Of a DNA stretch of 39,206 nt, positions 36,408 through 39,206 are shown one piece after another (positions within the stretch are counted from its first letter, which is position 1; the number at the start of each line of letters is the position of its first letter). A program made the translations under genes and the position numbers. Origin of the DNA: an uncultured Dyadobacter sp. (GTDB lineage: Bacteria > Bacteroidota > Bacteroidia > Cytophagales > Spirosomataceae); NCBI RefSeq assembly GCF_946482605.1, contig NZ_CAMLSE010000051.1:1-39206 (forward strand), read 5' to 3'. The notes beneath the pieces were generated by a model that was given only the letters and a program-made list of their open reading frames with translations, was not told where the DNA came from and ran no database searches.

Positions 36408-39206
36408 TCAGGGCTTCATGACGCGTTGTACCGTGGTCAGGTTGCCGTTTTGGATCCTTAGCAAATAGAGGCCAGATGGATATGTGCTGAAATTGACCTC
36501 GGTTTTCGGCTGTTTGATAGCCTGAACTGAACGTGAACGGCCATTGAGGTCAATTACTTCCACGCTGGCTTTTCTCGGCGAAATCGTGCCGGTTATCTCC
36601 ACCGTAGACTTGTCCTGGATCACCGTCGGATAAACTTTCGCCCAGTCTGCCGGAGCGGGCGGTTCTACACCAAGTATCGGATCGACCTGCACCCTTGCGG
36701 TACCTACGCCGGATCCTATGCCGCATGCATTAGTCACCTTGGTGATCGCGTACGTCGTCGTGGTTTTCGGGGACAGTTTGAATCCGTAAGGGGTTGCATT
36801 TGCGGTGATCAGCGTGTCTTTTGTTCCATTGTTCAGGGTAAATGTCCACGGCGACTTACCGGTGATATCGACCTTCAGGTCGGCGGTTTCGCCAACGAGG
36901 ATAGTTTGTGTCCCCGACAATGTAGCCACAGGCAGCGGGCTTGCGTTGATCGTGATGGAACTAACACTTCCCTTTACCGTAAAATCGGGGTTGGTACCTG
37001 AACTGACGACGCGTACGAAATAGGTGCCGCCCTTGGTGGTATCCGGGAATGTGGCGGTTACCGAGCTCGCCGACGCGACAGACGGGATTGTCACAAATTT
37101 ACTGTCGGTATTCTGCGTCGATACCTGGACCTTGAACGTGTTGCCGGCAGGGAAGTCGCCCGACTGCTGGAATGGCACACTGAAGGTCTTGCCAGCGCAA
37201 ACTTCCGATATCGATGGACTTCCCGAATTAATCGTAGGCACTTTCACCGTCACGAGCGCGCTGCCGATAGGAAGCCCTTTGCCGCATGCATTGGATACTT
37301 CGGTGACCAGATAGCTCGTGGTCGTACTGGGTTTTACAACCACCTGGTGGTTGGCCTGGTCGGTCGTGTCGGTAAGGCCGTTGGACAGGACGTAAATCCA
37401 TGGGCCATCGCCGGTGAACTTGATATTAATGGTTCCGGATTGTCCCAGATCAATGGTAGAGTTGCCTGAAATCGTCGCCGACGGCAGCGATTTGATATGG
37501 ATTTTGATTTCTTCTTTCGGGCTTTCGCAGCCATTCGATCCTGTTTGGGTCACAAAGAAAGAGTAGTCCTGGACCTTCTCTGTAAATGGTACGAATGGAA
37601 CGCCCTGCCAATCGGTTCCATTAGCTGCACGGTACCATTTCAGGACAGTTCCGGTGGCGTCGAGTACGGGTGCCACTTCGTTCTGGCAGTATTCGAGATA
37701 GGTTTTAGTGGTAGGTTTCGGAGTCGTGTTGATTTTGACATCGATTTTCGCACGGTCGCTGATGCAACCTTCCAGCGTCTGCGCTACATAGAATGAAGTA
37801 GTACCTCCTTCGGCAGTGGATGGGGTAGGAGCAGCCGGGCTGGCAGTGCCTCCGCTGGCATTGTTGCCAAACCAATCAAGAGTTGCATTAGCGACAGGCG
37901 TAGCCTTCAATGGCTCTGCGGCAACAAACTGGCAATATTCGATCAGAGCTTGTGCAATGGCGGGCAGACCAGGCAATGGCTTTACACGCACTTTCTGAAT
38001 AACCCTTGCTGCGCTTTCACAACCTTTGTTTGTCAGTTGCGTAACGTAATAAGTGGTTTCGCCGGAATTCTTCAGGTTAATGGTAGGAGTACTTGTTGTA
38101 GCAGTTCCGCCGGTTGCAGTGGTGTACCAGTTTAAGGTGTTGCCAGTGCTTGCCTGAGTTGGGAAAGTATAGTTTTTGTCGGTACGTTCCTGGCAGAAAG
38201 CCTCCGATAGCGCGCTGACGCCAGCAGGTGTCGCATTGACTACAACGTTCACTTTTACGCGAACACTTTCGCAAACTAGTGAGTTGTAGGTTGTCGATTG
38301 CGAGACAAAATAAGGCGTTGTTCCGTCATTTGTAGTGGAAGGCTTGAAAGTAGAAGGTAGTGAAGAACCACCTGATTCAGCAGCATACCACTTGTACGTA
38401 TTACCGGAAGGTGAGAGCACATTGGCCGGCTCGCCCACACAATATTCGATCGGCGAAACAGTCGGCTTTGCAGCTTCCCTTACGTTGACTACGATTTCCT
38501 TACGAGCACTTTCACATCCTGATATTGGGTTTTTCTGGCTAACAAAATACGAATACGATTTTGCTTCATCAGTGGGTGGAATAGGAGCGTTATCTGAACC
38601 TGTACCTCCCGTTGCTGCACTATACCATAGCAACTCGTGGTTAGCCAAAGGAGTAGCTTTTAATGGTGCTGCTGCCAAAGGACTCTGACAAATTGCTAGC
38701 GGAGTAACTACTGTTGGGCCAGCAAATTCTTTACATGAAACAGTTACCAATATTTCTGCTCTTTCGCTTTCGCAACCAATAGCGTTGGTTTGAGTGACGT
38801 AATACTTAGTAACACCTGCCTTGATAGTCGAAGGCTTGGGTGCAGAGGGTAAAGGCGTCGTAGTAGAAGCATCGGCGTACCATTTAAGACTGATTCCTGC
38901 CGCCGTCAGAACTGGTGCATTGTCGCCGACTTCATACGTTTTGTTGGAAACAACCGGTTTAGCGGGAGGCGTACAGGCGGTAATTGTTACAGTGATCTCA
39001 GCTCTTTCACTTTCGCAACCGCTAGCATTGGTTTGAGTGACATAATATTTAGTTACACCCGCCGCGCTAGTCGAAGGCTTCGGTGCAGAGGGCAAAGGCG
39101 TCGTAGTGGACGCATCGGCGTACCATTTAAGACTGGTTCCTGCCGCCGTCAGAACTGGTGCATTGTCGCCGACTTCATACGTTTTGTTGGAAACAACCGG
39201 TTTAGC
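36408..39206 (-). CDS. Large repeat-containing T9SS surface protein, 5' end beyond the window
   Basis: 933 codons are visible and the frame is still open at the window edge, so the N-terminus is missing. It consists of tandem Ig-like modules of about 80-95 residues, each with a WY motif, a 'P.PST...GTT.Y.V.Q' strand and an ending of the type GCES.R..I.V.V. Two further PKD/Ig-like modules follow (LPSATISGNSTIDLGQSGTI; LPVATLSGTQTILVGETADL). The last ~75 residues (VYPTVIQDKSTVEITGTISP ... SGLYLLRIQNGNLTTVQRVM) form a T9SS sorting domain. Likely an extended surface adhesin or gliding-associated stalk protein. The gene ends in a strong terminator. Confidence 0.85.
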   Translation of the reverse strand, partial: AKPVVSNKTYEVGDNAPVLTAAGTSLKWYADASTTTPLPSAPKPSTSAAGVTKYYVTQTNASGCESERAEITVTITACTPPAKPVVSNKTYEVGDNAPVLTAAGISLKWYADASTTTPLPSAPKPSTIKAGVTKYYVTQTNAIGCESERAEILVTVSCKEFAGPTVVTPLAICQSPLAAAPLKATPLANHELLWYSAATGGTGSDNAPIPPTDEAKSYSYFVSQKNPISGCESARKEIVVNVREAAKPTVSPIEYCVGEPANVLSPSGNTYKWYAAESGGSSLPSTFKPSTTNDGTTPYFVSQSTTYNSLVCESVRVKVNVVVNATPAGVSALSEAFCQERTDKNYTFPTQASTGNTLNWYTTATGGTATTSTPTINLKNSGETTYYVTQLTNKGCESAARVIQKVRVKPLPGLPAIAQALIEYCQFVAAEPLKATPVANATLDWFGNNASGGTASPAAPTPSTAEGGTTSFYVAQTLEGCISDRAKIDVKINTTPKPTTKTYLEYCQNEVAPVLDATGTVLKWYRAANGTDWQGVPFVPFTEKVQDYSFFVTQTGSNGCESPKEEIKIHIKSLPSATISGNSTIDLGQSGTINIKFTGDGPWIYVLSNGLTDTTDQANHQVVVKPSTTTSYLVTEVSNACGKGLPIGSALVTVKVPTINSGSPSISEVCAGKTFSVPFQQSGDFPAGNTFKVQVSTQNTDSKFVTIPSVASASSVTATFPDTTKGGTYFVRVVSSGTNPDFTVKGSVSSITINASPLPVATLSGTQTILVGETADLKVDITGKSPWTFTLNNGTKDTLITANATPYGFKLSPKTTTTYAITKVTNACGIGSGVGTARVQVDPILGVEPPAPADWAKVYPTVIQDKSTVEITGTISPRKASVEVIDLNGRSRSVQAIKQPKTEVNFSTYPSGLYLLRIQNGNLTTVQRVMKP
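38758..39206 (-). repeat. 243-bp tandem repeat inside the surface-protein gene
   Basis: 38758-38963 and 39001-39206 are near-identical with an exact offset of 243 bases (81 codons), each encoding one Ig-like module (VVSNKTYEVGDNAPVLTAAG ... LKWYADASTTTPLPSAPKPS). High nucleotide identity between adjacent modules indicates recent duplication; more copies may lie beyond the window. Confidence 0.85.

Noticed and set aside
1..39206. CRISPR arrays, insertion-sequence transposases, rRNA genes and retron or DGR reverse transcriptases.
   Set aside because: No regularly spaced direct repeats with unique spacers, no DDE or Y1 transposase motifs, no rRNA and no YxDD motif were seen on reading all frames provided.

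Overview
This window looks like chromosome from a Bacteroidota bacterium of the order Cytophagales, probably a Dyadobacter- or Spirosoma-like genus. The evidence is two proteins with C-terminal type IX secretion (T9SS) sorting domains, -7 promoter boxes of the Bacteroidota form TAnnTTTG, a 7TMR-DISM histidine kinase, a Bacteroidetes-type tyrosine integrase and a Bacteroides-like MobC/relaxase pair. Genus is inferred from protein style only; no rRNA is present.

Left chromosomal part (1-18092). Secreted proteins come first: a surface protein, a Tat-lipoprotein SGNH hydrolase, a beta-helix pectate-lyase-like protein and a T9SS cargo protein. At 6872-7788 lies a tandem pair of small transcription units. 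Each has a TATATTTG promoter, a pseudoknotted structured RNA, a short ORF and an intrinsic terminator. The helices are kept between the copies by compensatory base changes, and in copy 1 the ORF has lost its start through a 207-base deletion. This is the best candidate here for an undescribed element. Next come a HigA-like antitoxin with a probable frameshift and an autoregulatory palindrome, then a minus-strand operon (ZU5-like lipoprotein, GT1 glycosyltransferase, 7TM histidine kinase, LuxR-type response regulator). A MarR repressor faces a cupin gene across two near-identical operators. A methyltransferase, a Crp/Fnr regulator preceded by an overlapping 58-aa ORF, and an FAD monooxygenase complete this part.

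Mobile island (18093-35026, about 16.9 kb). It sits in the 3' end of a tRNA-His gene and is bounded by a 22-bp direct repeat. A tyrosine integrase lies next to the tRNA, both ends carry a 23-bp subterminal repeat, and there is a MobC-relaxase pair with a three-way-junction oriT candidate. No conjugation machinery is visible, so it is mobilizable rather than self-transmissible. Cargo includes a trypsin-like protease, an Imm50-like immunity protein, two TPR proteins, an XRE regulator, a frameshifted ACP-like/membrane protein, a beta-propeller, a class C beta-lactamase-like hydrolase, small lipoproteins, and an AT-rich pair next to the integrase: a 706-aa PIN-like nuclease with a coiled coil and C-terminal membrane anchor, followed by a small two-helix membrane protein. 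That pair is a plausible defence module. Just outside the left end are a tRNA-His fragment and a gene tail, which suggest that this tRNA has been a repeated insertion target.

Right chromosomal part (35006-39206). tRNA-His, a Mn-type superoxide dismutase, TadA, and the C-terminal 933 codons of a large repeat-rich T9SS surface protein that runs off the window.
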